64,000 nucleotides of DNA from Parvibaculum sp045863935 (GTDB lineage Bacteria; Pseudomonadota; Alphaproteobacteria; Parvibaculales; Parvibaculaceae): assembly GCF_045863935.1 (NCBI RefSeq), contig NZ_BTVP01000012.1, forward strand, positions 1-64,000, read 5' to 3'. Below are positions 29,614 to 38,529 of this stretch, in pieces. Within the stretch, counting starts at the first letter, position 1. Every line of letters starts with the position of its first letter. The position numbers and the translations under genes are program-made. Below the pieces are notes generated by a model that made no database searches, was not told where the DNA came from, and saw only the letters and a program-made list of their open reading frames with translations.

Positions 29614-31073
29614 TGCGTCCGGCACCTCTCGACATCGGCAACATCCACTTCGTCGGCATCGGCGGCATCGGCATGAGCGGCATTGCCGAGGTCATGCACA
29701 ATCTCGGCTACAAGGTGCAGGGCAGCGATCTCGCCGACAGCGCCAATGTGAAGCGCCTCAGGGCGCTCGGCATCGAGGTCTTCATCGGCCAGAAGGCAGA
29801 GAATGTGAAGGAGGCGCAGGTCGTCGTCGTCTCCTCCGCGATCCGGGCCGACAATCCCGAACTCATGGAGGCGCGGGCGCGCTTCCTGCCCGTGGTGCGG
29901 CGCGCGGAAATGCTTGCGGAGCTGATGCGCCTCAAGAGCTGCGTCGCGATTGCCGGTACGCATGGCAAGACGACGACGACGTCCATGGTCGCCGCCATTC
30001 TCGACAAGGCGGGGATTGACCCGACCGTCATCAATGGCGGCATCATCAATGCCTATGGCACCAATGCGCGCCTCGGCGCGGGCGAGTGGATGGTGGTGGA
30101 GGCGGACGAGTCCGATGGCACTTTCGTGAAGCTGCCGGCGACCGTCGCCATCGTGACCAATATCGATCCCGAGCATCTCGACTATTACGGGACGTTCGAG
30201 GCGGCGAAGGACGCTTTCCTCACCTTCGTCGAGAATGTGCCTTTCTACGGCGCGGCCGTCATGTGCATCGACCACCCGGAAGTGCAGGCGCTGATCGGGC
30301 GCGTGCGCGACCGCCGCATCGTGACCTATGGCACGAACCCGCAAGCCGACATCCGCGCGACGAATGCGCGCGTCGAGGACGGCTTCAACGTGTTCGATGT
30401 CGCGATCACCGACCGCAAGACGCGGGAGACGCGCGAGCTGAAGGGCGTGCGCCTCGCCATGCACGGCACGCATAACATGCTGAACAGCCTCGCTGCCATC
30501 GGCGTCGCGCTGCAAATGGGCATCGGCGACGGACAGATCCGCGCCGCGCTCGAAGGTTTCGGGGGCGTCAAGCGGCGCTTCACCTTCGTGGGCGAATGGA
30601 ACGGCGTGCGCATCTATGACGACTACGGTCATCACCCGGTCGAGATCGCGGCGGTGCTGCAGGCCGCGCGTTCGGCGAGCGCGGGGCGCACCATCGCCGT
30701 CGTCCAGCCGCATCGCTACACGCGGCTTCACAATCTCTTCAACGAGTTCTGCGCCTGCTTCAACGACGCGGATGCGGTGATCGTCGCCGATGTCTATGAG
30801 GCGGGCGAAAAGCCCATCGAGGGTGCGAACCGCGATGCGCTGGTGCAAGGGCTTCGCGATCGCGGACATCGCGACGTGATGCCGCTCGAAGGGCCGGAAG
30901 CTCTGCCGGGTCTCATCGCGAAAGTGGCGAAGCCCGGCGATCTCGTCGTCTGCCTCGGTGCGGGCAACATCACCTATTGGGCGAACGACCTTGCCGCGAA
31001 CCTCGAAGCGCTCGGCAAGAAGAAGCCTGCGACAGCGAAGCCTGCGGCGAAGAAGCCGGGGAGGAAGAAATGA
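29610..31073 (+). CDS. murC: UDP-N-acetylmuramate:L-alanine ligase
   Basis: 487 residues. HFVGIGGIGMSGIAEVM at the N-terminus, ATP motif IAGTHGKTTTTSM (Lys120), VVEADESDGTF, NIDPEHLDYYG, DDYGHHPVEIAAVLQA and QPHRYTRL are the MurC set. It attaches the first amino acid of the stem peptide. The last 18 residues form a lysine/alanine/proline tail (KKKPATAKPAAKKPGRKK), a low-complexity basic end not needed for catalysis. Two adjacent ATGs make the start ambiguous by one codon. Confidence 0.95.
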   Translation: MMRPAPLDIGNIHFVGIGGIGMSGIAEVMHNLGYKVQGSDLADSANVKRLRALGIEVFIGQKAENVKEAQVVVVSSAIRADNPELMEARARFLPVVRRAEMLAELMRLKSCVAIAGTHGKTTTTSMVAAILDKAGIDPTVINGGIINAYGTNARLGAGEWMVVEADESDGTFVKLPATVAIVTNIDPEHLDYYGTFEAAKDAFLTFVENVPFYGAAVMCIDHPEVQALIGRVRDRRIVTYGTNPQADIRATNARVEDGFNVFDVAITDRKTRETRELKGVRLAMHGTHNMLNSLAAIGVALQMGIGDGQIRAALEGFGGVKRRFTFVGEWNGVRIYDDYGHHPVEIAAVLQAARSASAGRTIAVVQPHRYTRLHNLFNEFCACFNDADAVIVADVYEAGEKPIEGANRDALVQGLRDRGHRDVMPLEGPEALPGLIAKVAKPGDLVVCLGAGNITYWANDLAANLEALGKKKPATAKPAAKKPGRKK

Positions 31074-32023
31074 TGGCTGCGAAAGCCCGCACTTCCTCGC
31101 TGCTCGACCGCCTGCCGCCCGTGCGGGGTGAGCTCATTGCCGATGCGCCGCTCGCGCCGCTCACCTGGTTCCGCGTCGGCGGTCATGCGGAAGTTCTGTT
31201 CCGTCCGGCGGATGCCGACGATCTTGCCGCCTTCCTGAAGGGTACGCCTGAAGACGTGCCCGTGACGGTGGTCGGCGTCGGCTCGAACCTGCTGGTCCGC
31301 GAAGGCGGCGTGCCGGGCGTTGTCATCCGGCTCGGCCGTGAGTTCATGAATATCGACGTTCAAGAGGGGGACTGCGTTCGCGCAGGCGCGGCGGCGCTCG
31401 ACGTTGCCGTGTCCCGCGCGGCGCAGGAAGCGGGCATCGCGGGGCTCGAGTTCTTCCGCGGCATCCCCGGCTCCATCGGCGGCGCGCTGCGCATGAATGC
31501 AGGCGCCTATGGCCGCGAGACGAAGGACGTGCTCGTCGCCGCCGTCGCGATCGACCGCAAGGGCGAGCGGCATGTGTTGACGCTTGCCGACATGGATTAC
31601 AGCTACCGTCACAGCGGTGCGCCGGAAGAGCTGATCTTCGTGGAGGCGCTGTTCCAGGGCGCGCCGGGCGACAAGGCGGAAATCCTCGTTCGCATGAACG
31701 AAATCACGGCTTCGCGTGAGGCGACACAGCCGATCCGCACGCGCACCGGCGGTTCCACCTTCAAGAACCCGGACGGCAAGAAGTCCTGGCAGCTCATCGA
31801 CGCGGCGGGTTGCCGCGGGCTTCGCAAGGGCGGGGCGCAGGTGTCGGAGCTGCACTGCAATTTTCTCATCAACACCGGCGACGCGACCGCCACCGATATC
31901 GAAGACCTCGGCGAAGAGGTGCGCGCGCGTGTGAAAGAGACAAGCGGCGTGACGCTCCACTGGGAAATCCGCCGGATCGGCGTCCGCGCCGAAGACACGA
32001 ACAAGAGCGGGGGCCGCGCATGA
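31070..32023 (+). CDS. murB: UDP-N-acetylenolpyruvoylglucosamine reductase
   Basis: 317 residues from the ATG at 31070 (31073 is also possible). FAD-binding fold: APLTWFRVGGHAEVLF, VGVGSNLLVREGGVPGVVIRLG, FRGIPGSIGGALRMNAGAYG and the C-terminal TGGSTFKNPDG with the catalytic serine. It completes UDP-MurNAc synthesis. It lacks the extra Tyr-loop of type I MurB, so it is a type II form as in other alphaproteobacteria. GAGGAAG precedes the start within the murC tail. Confidence 0.94.
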   Translation: MMAAKARTSSLLDRLPPVRGELIADAPLAPLTWFRVGGHAEVLFRPADADDLAAFLKGTPEDVPVTVVGVGSNLLVREGGVPGVVIRLGREFMNIDVQEGDCVRAGAAALDVAVSRAAQEAGIAGLEFFRGIPGSIGGALRMNAGAYGRETKDVLVAAVAIDRKGERHVLTLADMDYSYRHSGAPEELIFVEALFQGAPGDKAEILVRMNEITASREATQPIRTRTGGSTFKNPDGKKSWQLIDAAGCRGLRKGGAQVSELHCNFLINTGDATATDIEDLGEEVRARVKETSGVTLHWEIRRIGVRAEDTNKSGGRA

Positions 32024-32946
32024 GCAACGGAAAGCACGTCGCGGTTCTGAAGGGCGGATGGAGCGCGGAGCGCGAGGTGAGCCTCGTCTCGGGGCGCGGC
32101 TGCGCGGAAGCGCTGAAGAGCCGCGGCTACCATGTGACCGAGATCGACGCGGGGCGCGATCTTGCGGACCAGATTCTGAAAGTGAAGCCGGACGTCGCCT
32201 TCAATGCGCTGCATGGGCGCTGGGGCGAGGATGGCTGCGTGCAGGGGTTGCTCGAAATCCTGCGCATTCCCTATACGCATTCGGGCGTGCTCGCTTCCGC
32301 GCTCGCCATGAACAAGGAGCGGGCGAAGCCCGTCTTCCGCGCGGCGGGGCTTCCCGTTGCCGAAAGCGTTGTCGTGCCGCGCGAGCAGGCGGCTTATGGC
32401 CATGTCATGGACCTGCCCTATGTCATCAAGCCGGTGAGCGAGGGCTCTTCCGTCGGCGTTTTCATCGTGCGCGAGGGCGACAACAGGCCGCCGGCCGAAC
32501 TCACCTCGCCGGAATGGAATCTCGGCAACGAAGTGATGGTGGAACGCTACATCGCGGGCCGCGAACTCACTTGCGCTGTGATGGGCGAGGAGATCTTCGG
32601 CGTCACCGAAATCATCGCCAACACCGCCTTCTACGATTACGAAGCGAAGTACCAGACGGGTGGGTCGCGCCATGTCATTCCGGCGCCGCTCGACGAGCAT
32701 GTTTATGCAGAGGTGCAGCGCCTCACGCTCGCCGCGCACAAGGCGCTCGGCTGCCGCGGTGTTTCCCGCGCCGATTTCCGCTTCGACGACACACGGCCGG
32801 GCAAGACCGAACTCATTCTTCTCGAAGTGAACACGCAGCCCGGCATGACGCCGACATCGCTCGTGCCGGAACTTGCGGGCCTTGCTGGCTATTCCTACGG
32901 CGAACTCGTGAGCTGGATGGTGGAGGACGCATCATGCGACAGGTGA
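32020..32946 (+). CDS. ddl: D-alanine:D-alanine ligase
   Basis: 308 residues from the ATG at 32020, overlapping murB by four bases. ATP-grasp enzyme with VLKGGWSAEREVSLVSGRG at the N-terminus, NALHGRWGEDGCVQGLLE, PYVIKPVSEGSSVGV, and the C-terminal metal and ADP site LEVNTQPGMTPTSLVPE. It makes the dipeptide that MurF adds, and is the DdlB type found in dcw clusters. The motif HGRWGEDG replaces the usual HGxxGEDG with Arg-Trp in the variable positions. Confidence 0.95.
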   Translation: MSNGKHVAVLKGGWSAEREVSLVSGRGCAEALKSRGYHVTEIDAGRDLADQILKVKPDVAFNALHGRWGEDGCVQGLLEILRIPYTHSGVLASALAMNKERAKPVFRAAGLPVAESVVVPREQAAYGHVMDLPYVIKPVSEGSSVGVFIVREGDNRPPAELTSPEWNLGNEVMVERYIAGRELTCAVMGEEIFGVTEIIANTAFYDYEAKYQTGGSRHVIPAPLDEHVYAEVQRLTLAAHKALGCRGVSRADFRFDDTRPGKTELILLEVNTQPGMTPTSLVPELAGLAGYSYGELVSWMVEDASCDR

Positions 32947-33938
32947 AGGCCCAGTCGCGCACCGGCGTCCGTGCGGCGCCAAAGAAGAAGAGCTCGAAGA
33001 TCGCGCCGGGCAAGCGGCGCAATGCGAGCGCCATGAGCACGTTCGGCCGCCGCAGGGAGCGTCCTGCGGGTCCGCTTGCGCTCTGGTTCGAGAACCTGCG
33101 CGAGGGGAACTTCGGCACGCGGCCTTTCACCATGGGCGCGGTCGCGCTCATCGCGGGAGTCATCGTCTACGGCATCGTGATCGGCGGCCATGCACAGGCG
33201 GCGGTGGATGCGACGGGGCGGCAGGTGAACCGCGTGCTCGCACTGTCCGGTTTTTCCATCCAGGACGTGACCGTGACGGGCCGCGCGCAGACGCGGAAGG
33301 ACGACCTTCTCGCGGCCGTGGGCGTGGACCGTGGCGATCCGATTTTCGGCTTCGACACGGAGGCGGCGCGCCAGCGGATCGAGCGGCTCGGCTGGGTGCG
33401 CTCGGCAACGGTGACGCGGCTCCTGCCCGACACGATCCGCATCGAGGTGAGCGAACGCGAGCCTTTCGCCTTGTGGCAGCGCGGCGGTGCGCTTTCGATC
33501 ATCGATGCCGAAGGCCAGCCGATCACGGATGAAGGCGTGCAGGACTTCGCACATCTTCCCTTCATCGTCGGCTTCGGCGCGCCGCGCGAGACGCCGGCGC
33601 TCCTCAATCTCATGCGGGCCGAGCAGCCCCAGCTTCTGCAGCGCGTGCGTGCCTTTGTGCGCGTGAGCGACCGGCGCTGGAATCTCCGGCTCGAAAACGG
33701 CGTGGACGTGAAGCTGCCGGAAATGGGCGTCGGCAAGGCGCTTGCCGATCTCGCGGCCTACGACACGAAGTACAAGGTGCTCTCCCGCGACATCGTTTCC
33801 GTCGATCTCCGTCTGCCAGACCGCGTTTCGGTTGAGCTGACGGAAGACGCGGCGGCGACCAAGGGAATTGCGACGGAAGCGAAAACAAAGAACGGCGTTG
33901 TGCGGCCGGGTGGCGCCGCACGTGGAGGCAATACATGA
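32934..33938 (+). CDS. ftsQ: Cell division protein FtsQ
   Basis: 334 residues from the ATG at 32934, overlapping ddl by 13 bases. A long basic cytoplasmic N-terminus (KKKSSKIAPGKRR) precedes the membrane span at about 67-85. The periplasmic POTRA domain follows (NRVLALSGFSIQDVTVTGRAQTRKDDLLAAVGVDRGDPIFGFDTEAARQRIERLGWVRSATVTRLLPDTIRIEVSEREPFALW), then the FtsQ beta domain. FtsQ recruits FtsB/FtsL at the septum. It overlaps ftsA by four bases. Confidence 0.93.
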   Translation: MRQVKAQSRTGVRAAPKKKSSKIAPGKRRNASAMSTFGRRRERPAGPLALWFENLREGNFGTRPFTMGAVALIAGVIVYGIVIGGHAQAAVDATGRQVNRVLALSGFSIQDVTVTGRAQTRKDDLLAAVGVDRGDPIFGFDTEAARQRIERLGWVRSATVTRLLPDTIRIEVSEREPFALWQRGGALSIIDAEGQPITDEGVQDFAHLPFIVGFGAPRETPALLNLMRAEQPQLLQRVRAFVRVSDRRWNLRLENGVDVKLPEMGVGKALADLAAYDTKYKVLSRDIVSVDLRLPDRVSVELTEDAAATKGIATEAKTKNGVVRPGGAARGGNT

Positions 33939-35245
33939 ATATGGTTTCTCTGGGTTCGAGGAGCTTTCAGGGGCGGCCGGTGGCGGCGGGACGGTCGGGC
34001 ACGATCGCCGCGCTCGATGTCGGGTCGAGCAAGATTTCCTGTTTCATCGCGAAGATCGAGCCGGGGCGGACGTCCAATGGGCACGCGCCGGTGCGCGTCA
34101 TCGGGATCGGTCACCAGGTCTCGCGCGGCATCCGGGCGGGCGCCATCGTCGACATGGATGCGGCCGAGGAGGCGATTCGCGTCGCGGTCGATGCTGCCGA
34201 ACGGATGGCGGGCGTCACGATCCGCGAAGTGGTGGTCGGTTTCTCGGGGGCGGAACCGAAGAGCCAGACGGTCGGCGTGCGCGCCTCGATCACGGGCGGG
34301 GAGGTCAGCGATGTCGACCTTTCGCGGCTCATCCATCATGCGCAGGCAAACTTTCAGCCTGAGGGACGCGACGTCATGCACGCGATCCCGACGAACTATT
34401 CCGTGGACGGCAGCCGGGGCGTGCGCGATCCGCGCGGCATGTTCGGCGAGAAGCTCGGCGTCGAGGTGCATATGGTCAGCGTGCTGCGCGGGCCGCTCCG
34501 GAACCTCGAACTCTGCATCGAACGCTGTCACCTGTCGGTTGCGGGCGTCGCCGTGTCGCCTTACGCGAGCGGCCTTGCCTGTCTCGTCGAGGACGAAATG
34601 GACCTCGGTGTCGCCATGATCGACATGGGCGGGGGGACGACGTCGTTCGCAATCTTCTTCGAAGGCGCGATGGTTTACTGCGATTCCGTGTCAATCGGCG
34701 GGAATCACATTACTAATGACATTGCGCGGGGACTCTCCACGCCGCTCGCACATGCCGAGCGGATGAAGACTCTATACGGGAGCGCGCTGGCGAGTCCTTC
34801 GGACGAAAGAGAGATGATCGACGTGCCGCAAGTGGGCGAGAGCGATGCCGATTCGGCCAATCACATACCGAGGTCGATGCTGACAGGCATCATCCAGCCG
34901 CGGCTGGAGGAAACTTTCGAACTCGTGCGGGACCGGATGGAGGCGAGCGGCTATGGGCGGCTCGCGGGACGGCGCGTCGTGCTGACGGGCGGTGCGGCGC
35001 AGCTCAACGGCGCGCGGGAGCTTGCCGCGCGCATGCTCGACAAGCAGGTCCGCGTCGGCCAGCCGGTGCGGTTGACGGGGCTTGCCGAAGCGACGGGGGG
35101 CCCCGCCTTCTCCACCTGTGCGGGCCTTCTTGCCTACTCGCAAATCTCTCCCCTCGAAGCGGCCGGCGCCGGAGACGACGCCGGACAGGCCGCGTCCGCC
35201 GGACAGTTCCGGCGGTTCGGCCGTTGGCTGAAGGAGAACTTCTGA
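33935..35245 (+). CDS. ftsA: Cell division protein FtsA
   Basis: 436 residues. Actin-like ATPase: phosphate-1 loop IAALDVGSSKISCFIAK, the 1C domain (VRVIGIGHQVSRGIRAGAIVD), phosphate-2 region AMIDMGGGTTSFAIF, and the adenosine motif VVLTGGAAQLNGARELA. The C-terminal amphipathic helix RRFGRWLKENF is the membrane anchor. FtsA tethers FtsZ filaments to the membrane. AAGGAG lies inside the last codons, 8 bases before the ATG of a 49-codon ORF that overlaps the stop. Confidence 0.95.
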   Translation: MNMVSLGSRSFQGRPVAAGRSGTIAALDVGSSKISCFIAKIEPGRTSNGHAPVRVIGIGHQVSRGIRAGAIVDMDAAEEAIRVAVDAAERMAGVTIREVVVGFSGAEPKSQTVGVRASITGGEVSDVDLSRLIHHAQANFQPEGRDVMHAIPTNYSVDGSRGVRDPRGMFGEKLGVEVHMVSVLRGPLRNLELCIERCHLSVAGVAVSPYASGLACLVEDEMDLGVAMIDMGGGTTSFAIFFEGAMVYCDSVSIGGNHITNDIARGLSTPLAHAERMKTLYGSALASPSDEREMIDVPQVGESDADSANHIPRSMLTGIIQPRLEETFELVRDRMEASGYGRLAGRRVVLTGGAAQLNGARELAARMLDKQVRVGQPVRLTGLAEATGGPAFSTCAGLLAYSQISPLEAAGAGDDAGQAASAGQFRRFGRWLKENF

Positions 35246-35394
35246 TGAAACGCGCAAAACCGGGAACGAGTTTCGTTGAACGTGCCCTGGGACGGCTGGC
35301 GGCGCCGCCCGGCAGAGCGGGCATAAAACCGCCGCCTCGACGATGCGCGGCGACCCCGACCCCGGTTTTCAAACTTCGCTCCCAGGAGGCTTAA
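35245..35394 (+). CDS. Possible 49-residue ORF exactly filling the ftsA-ftsZ gap
   Basis: An ATG at 35245 overlaps the ftsA TGA (TGATG) with AAGGAG 8 bases upstream. The frame runs 49 codons and stops at 35394, one base before the ftsZ ATG at 35396. The product begins MKRAKPGTSFVERALGRL and is basic and proline/arginine-rich (GIKPPPRRC), with no membrane span. Its codons for Gln-Glu-Ala contain the CAGGAGG ribosome site of ftsZ, so its translation could affect ftsZ initiation. High GC makes chance ORFs common, and no family is recognised. Confidence 0.4.
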   Translation: MKRAKPGTSFVERALGRLAAPPGRAGIKPPPRRCAATPTPVFKLRSQEA

Positions 35395-35395
35395 C

Positions 35396-37084
35396 ATGAG
35401 CATCAAACTTTCGGTTCCGCAGGCAAAGGAACTCAAGCCCCGGATCACCGTCTTCGGCGTCGGCGGCGCAGGCGGCAATGCGGTCAACAACATGATCGAG
35501 GCTGGCCTCGAAGGGGTCGACTTCGTGGTCGCGAACACGGATGCGCAGGCGCTGGCGCTCTCATCCGCCGAACGGCGCATCCAGCTCGGCGCGTCGATCA
35601 CGGAAGGGCTCGGTGCGGGCTCGCGTCCCGAAGTCGGCTGTGCGGCGGCCGAGGAGGCGCTTCACGAGATCGTGGAGCACATCCAGGGTGCGCACATGGT
35701 CTTCATCACGGCCGGCATGGGTGGCGGCACGGGCACGGGTGCGGGCCCCGTCATCGCCCGCGCGGCGCGCGAGCAGGGCGTGCTCACCGTCGGCGTCGTT
35801 ACGAAGCCCTTCCAGTTCGAGGGCTCGCGGCGCATGCGGCTCGCGGAAGAAGGCATTCGCGACCTGCAGCAATATGTCGACACGCTCATCATCATCCCGA
35901 ACCAGAACCTCTTCCGGGTCGCGAACGAGAACACGACCTTCGCCGACGCTTTCGGCATGGCGGACCAGGTGCTGCATTCGGGCGTGGCTGGCATCACCGA
36001 CCTCATGATGAAGCCGGGCCTCATCAATCTCGACTTCGCGGACGTTCGCACCGTGATGAACGAGATGGGCAAGGCCATGATGGGCACGGGCGAGGCCAGC
36101 GGCGAGAACCGGGCGATCGAAGCCGCGGAAGCCGCGATCTCGAACCCGCTTCTCGATGAAGTGTCGATGAAGGGTGCCAAGGGCGTCCTCATCAACATCA
36201 CGGGCGGCATGGACCTCACTCTTTATGAAGTGGACGAGGCGGCAAACCGCATCCGTTCCGAGGTCGATCCGGACGCGAACATCATCGTCGGCTCCACCTT
36301 CGACACCTCGCTCGACGGGCGCATGCGCGTGTCCGTGGTCGCGACCGGCATCGAGGCGGAAGAAGCCCAGCTCAACCGGCCGGAGACGCAGGCCCAGGCA
36401 CGTGCCGTGGCCGAGCGGGCCCCGGCGCGCGGCACGGCGGCGACTTTCCCCGCGCAGCAGACGGCCCGCACCCTCAATCCGGTGCAGGCGCAGGTCGAGC
36501 GGATCGAGGAGCGCATGGCTCCCGCGGCGGAAACGGCCCGGCAGACGGAGCTCGGCATCGAGGAAGAAGCCCCGGCGCCCCGGGCCGGCGGTCAGTTCGA
36601 CGCGAAGGACTTCGAGGCCGAGGTCATCATCCACAAGCCCGAACCTCGGCAGGCGGTCCGTCAGGAACCGGAAGCCCCCGTCGTCGCGGCGAGTGCCGTC
36701 CGTGCGGAGCCCAAGACGCCGGCGCGTCCTTATATTCCGGGCGATCTGGACCGGGTGCAGAAGGGCGATCTCCCCTCCTTTCTTGGCCAGAAGGGCCAGC
36801 CTGTGCAGCAGTCCCGCGCCCCGAAGAAAGGCCCGACCTTCTTCGAGCGTCTGACCGGCGGCCGCCGGAAGGAAGCGGAAGAAGAGGCGGCTCCGGCGCC
36901 GCGGCGCGAGCCCGGAATGGCGCAGCGCCAGGCCCGGCCCGAACCCGCGCGTCAGGTCCCGGCCGAGACGGCCAGGCCGCAGCAGGAAAGCCTCTCTCCC
37001 TCGACCGAGAGCCGCCTCGTGCAGCCCTCCTATGAAGAAGAGCAGCTCGAGATCCCGACCTTCCTGCGCCGCCAGGCGAACTAA
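35396..37084 (+). CDS. ftsZ: Cell division GTPase FtsZ
   Basis: 562 residues. Tubulin-like GTPase: VFGVGGAGGNAVNNM at about 19, the tubulin signature GGGTGTG at 109-115, and the T7 loop NLDFADVRTVMNEMG, all intact. After the core (ending near 320) is a linker of about 230 residues rich in Pro, Glu and Arg, then the conserved tail EIPTFLRRQAN that binds FtsA and other partners. The long linker is usual in alphaproteobacteria. Ribosome site CAGGAGG is at 35382-35388. Two hairpins follow the gene. Confidence 0.97.
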   Translation: MSIKLSVPQAKELKPRITVFGVGGAGGNAVNNMIEAGLEGVDFVVANTDAQALALSSAERRIQLGASITEGLGAGSRPEVGCAAAEEALHEIVEHIQGAHMVFITAGMGGGTGTGAGPVIARAAREQGVLTVGVVTKPFQFEGSRRMRLAEEGIRDLQQYVDTLIIIPNQNLFRVANENTTFADAFGMADQVLHSGVAGITDLMMKPGLINLDFADVRTVMNEMGKAMMGTGEASGENRAIEAAEAAISNPLLDEVSMKGAKGVLINITGGMDLTLYEVDEAANRIRSEVDPDANIIVGSTFDTSLDGRMRVSVVATGIEAEEAQLNRPETQAQARAVAERAPARGTAATFPAQQTARTLNPVQAQVERIEERMAPAAETARQTELGIEEEAPAPRAGGQFDAKDFEAEVIIHKPEPRQAVRQEPEAPVVAASAVRAEPKTPARPYIPGDLDRVQKGDLPSFLGQKGQPVQQSRAPKKGPTFFERLTGGRRKEAEEEAAPAPRREPGMAQRQARPEPARQVPAETARPQQESLSPSTESRLVQPSYEEEQLEIPTFLRRQAN

Positions 37085-37093
37085 GCCTTCGAA

Positions 37094-37182
37094 CCTGCCG
37101 GCGGGAACCCGCCAGGCAGGGTCATTTTCGAGGTTGAACCCGCCCTTTTCGGGGTTAATTCCCGAAGGGCGGGTTTTCCTTT
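37094..37182 (+). terminator. Double hairpin terminator after ftsZ
   Basis: First hairpin: CCTGCCGGCGGG (37094-37105) against CCCGCC-A-GGCAGG (37108-37120). Second: AACCCGCCCTT (37137-37147) against AAGGGCGGGTT (37165-37175), with an inner CGGG/CCCG extension, followed by TTCCTTTC. It probably ends the dcw transcript and separates it from lpxC. Bases 37183-37308 must hold the lpxC promoter, but no convincing -35/-10 pair was seen. Confidence 0.8.
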
Positions 37183-37308
37183 CAGGTCAGGGGCTTAGGC
37201 GCCACCGCTGACCGTAACATTCAGTAAAAATCTGTTATTTGAGGGGGATTCGGCCTGCTGCTAGAACCATCCTCGCAGACCAGAGGGGGCGGGACTGCGT
37301 CGGGGGTA

Positions 37309-38316
37309 GTGAAAGTGTTCCAAGTGCCGAAATCCGAATTCGAGACAATCATGCTGGAAAATGTCCGGCGCGAGCGGCGCATCCGTGCGATCGCTTTTCC
37401 GCAGATGACGCTGGTCCGGCCCGTCGTGATCGACGGCGTGGGCCTCCATAGCGGCGCGCCCATCCACATGGTGCTGCATCCGATGGAAGCCGACAGGGGC
37501 GTCGTCTTCCGCCGGACCGATCTCGTGGCGCAGGGCCGCGAAGTCTCCGACATCCGCGCCACCTTCGGCAACGTCGTCAGCACCACGCTGTCGACCGAAA
37601 TCGGCAATGCCGCAGGCGCCACGGTGAGCACGGTCGAACATCTGATGTCGGCGCTCTCCGCGCTCGGTATCGACAATCTTCTCGTCGAGATCGACGGGCC
37701 GGAAGTGCCGGTGCTCGACGGCAGCAGCGAAATCTTCCTCGAAAAGATCGAGGCGGCGGGCATCGAGAAGCTCGATGCGCCGCGCAAGGCAATTCGTATC
37801 CTGAAGCCGGTCGTGGTCGAAGACGGACAGAAACGCGCGGCGCTGCTGCCGGGTGAGGGCTTCCGTGTCGCCTTCGAGATCGACTTCGACAATCCGGTGA
37901 TCGGGCATCAGTCGATCGAGGCGGATTTGCACGATCCCTTCTTCGCCGAGGACATTCTGCGGGCGCGGACTTTCTGCCTGCGCCGCGACATCGAGGCGAT
38001 GTGGGCGGTGGGGCTCGCCAAGGGCGGCTCGCTGGACAATGCGGTGGTCGTGGACAACGACCATGTGATGAATGAGGACGGCCTGCGCTACGAAGACGAA
38101 TTCGTGCGCCACAAGGTGCTGGACGCCGTGGGCGACCTCGCTCTTTCTGGCCTGCCGCTGATCGGCCGCTACGAGGGCTCCCGTGCGGGCCATGCCATGA
38201 ACAATCGCGTGCTCCGCGCGCTGATGGCCGACCCCTCGGCTTATGAGGTGGTGGACTTCGCGGAAGCGCGGCGTCCCGCTCCGATGGCTCGGGAACTTGC
38301 CATTTCGGCGGATTGA
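37309..38316 (+). CDS. lpxC: UDP-3-O-acyl-N-acetylglucosamine deacetylase
   Basis: 335 residues from a GTG with GGGGG just upstream; an ATG at 37351 would remove 14 residues and still keep the conserved region. Motifs: GVGLHSGAPIHMVLHP, STVEHLMSALSALGIDNLLVEIDGPEVPVLDGS with the first zinc histidine, and the C-terminal VRHKVLDAVGDLALSG plus RAGHAMNNRVL with the remaining zinc and catalytic residues. It performs the committed step of lipid A synthesis. The hairpin before it and its own terminator suggest a separate transcript from ftsZ. Confidence 0.95.
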   Translation: MKVFQVPKSEFETIMLENVRRERRIRAIAFPQMTLVRPVVIDGVGLHSGAPIHMVLHPMEADRGVVFRRTDLVAQGREVSDIRATFGNVVSTTLSTEIGNAAGATVSTVEHLMSALSALGIDNLLVEIDGPEVPVLDGSSEIFLEKIEAAGIEKLDAPRKAIRILKPVVVEDGQKRAALLPGEGFRVAFEIDFDNPVIGHQSIEADLHDPFFAEDILRARTFCLRRDIEAMWAVGLAKGGSLDNAVVVDNDHVMNEDGLRYEDEFVRHKVLDAVGDLALSGLPLIGRYEGSRAGHAMNNRVLRALMADPSAYEVVDFAEARRPAPMARELAISAD

Positions 38317-38336
38317 TTTCAGCCTTTCAAGCTATG

Positions 38337-38365
38337 AAGGGCGCGTCCCGGGACGCGCCCTTTTT
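38337..38365 (+). terminator. Rho-independent terminator after lpxC
   Basis: AAGGGCGCGTCCC (38337-38349) is followed directly by its exact complement GGGACGCGCCCTT (38350-38362), and the T-run extends to 38365. A 26-base perfect palindrome with a T-tract, 21 bases after the lpxC stop. Confidence 0.88.
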
Positions 38366-38529
38366 CATGTTTTCTTCCCGTTATCCGGCCGGCCTCGCCC
38401 CTCGTTCCGGCGCTATGGTCTCGGGGCACTTATTGAGATAGAAAAAGGCTCCGGATCGGCCCGCTTGAGGGGACGAGTCGGCAGGAATTCACGCATCGGG
38501 CGTCCGGTGCGGCCCGAAAATCGAACGAA

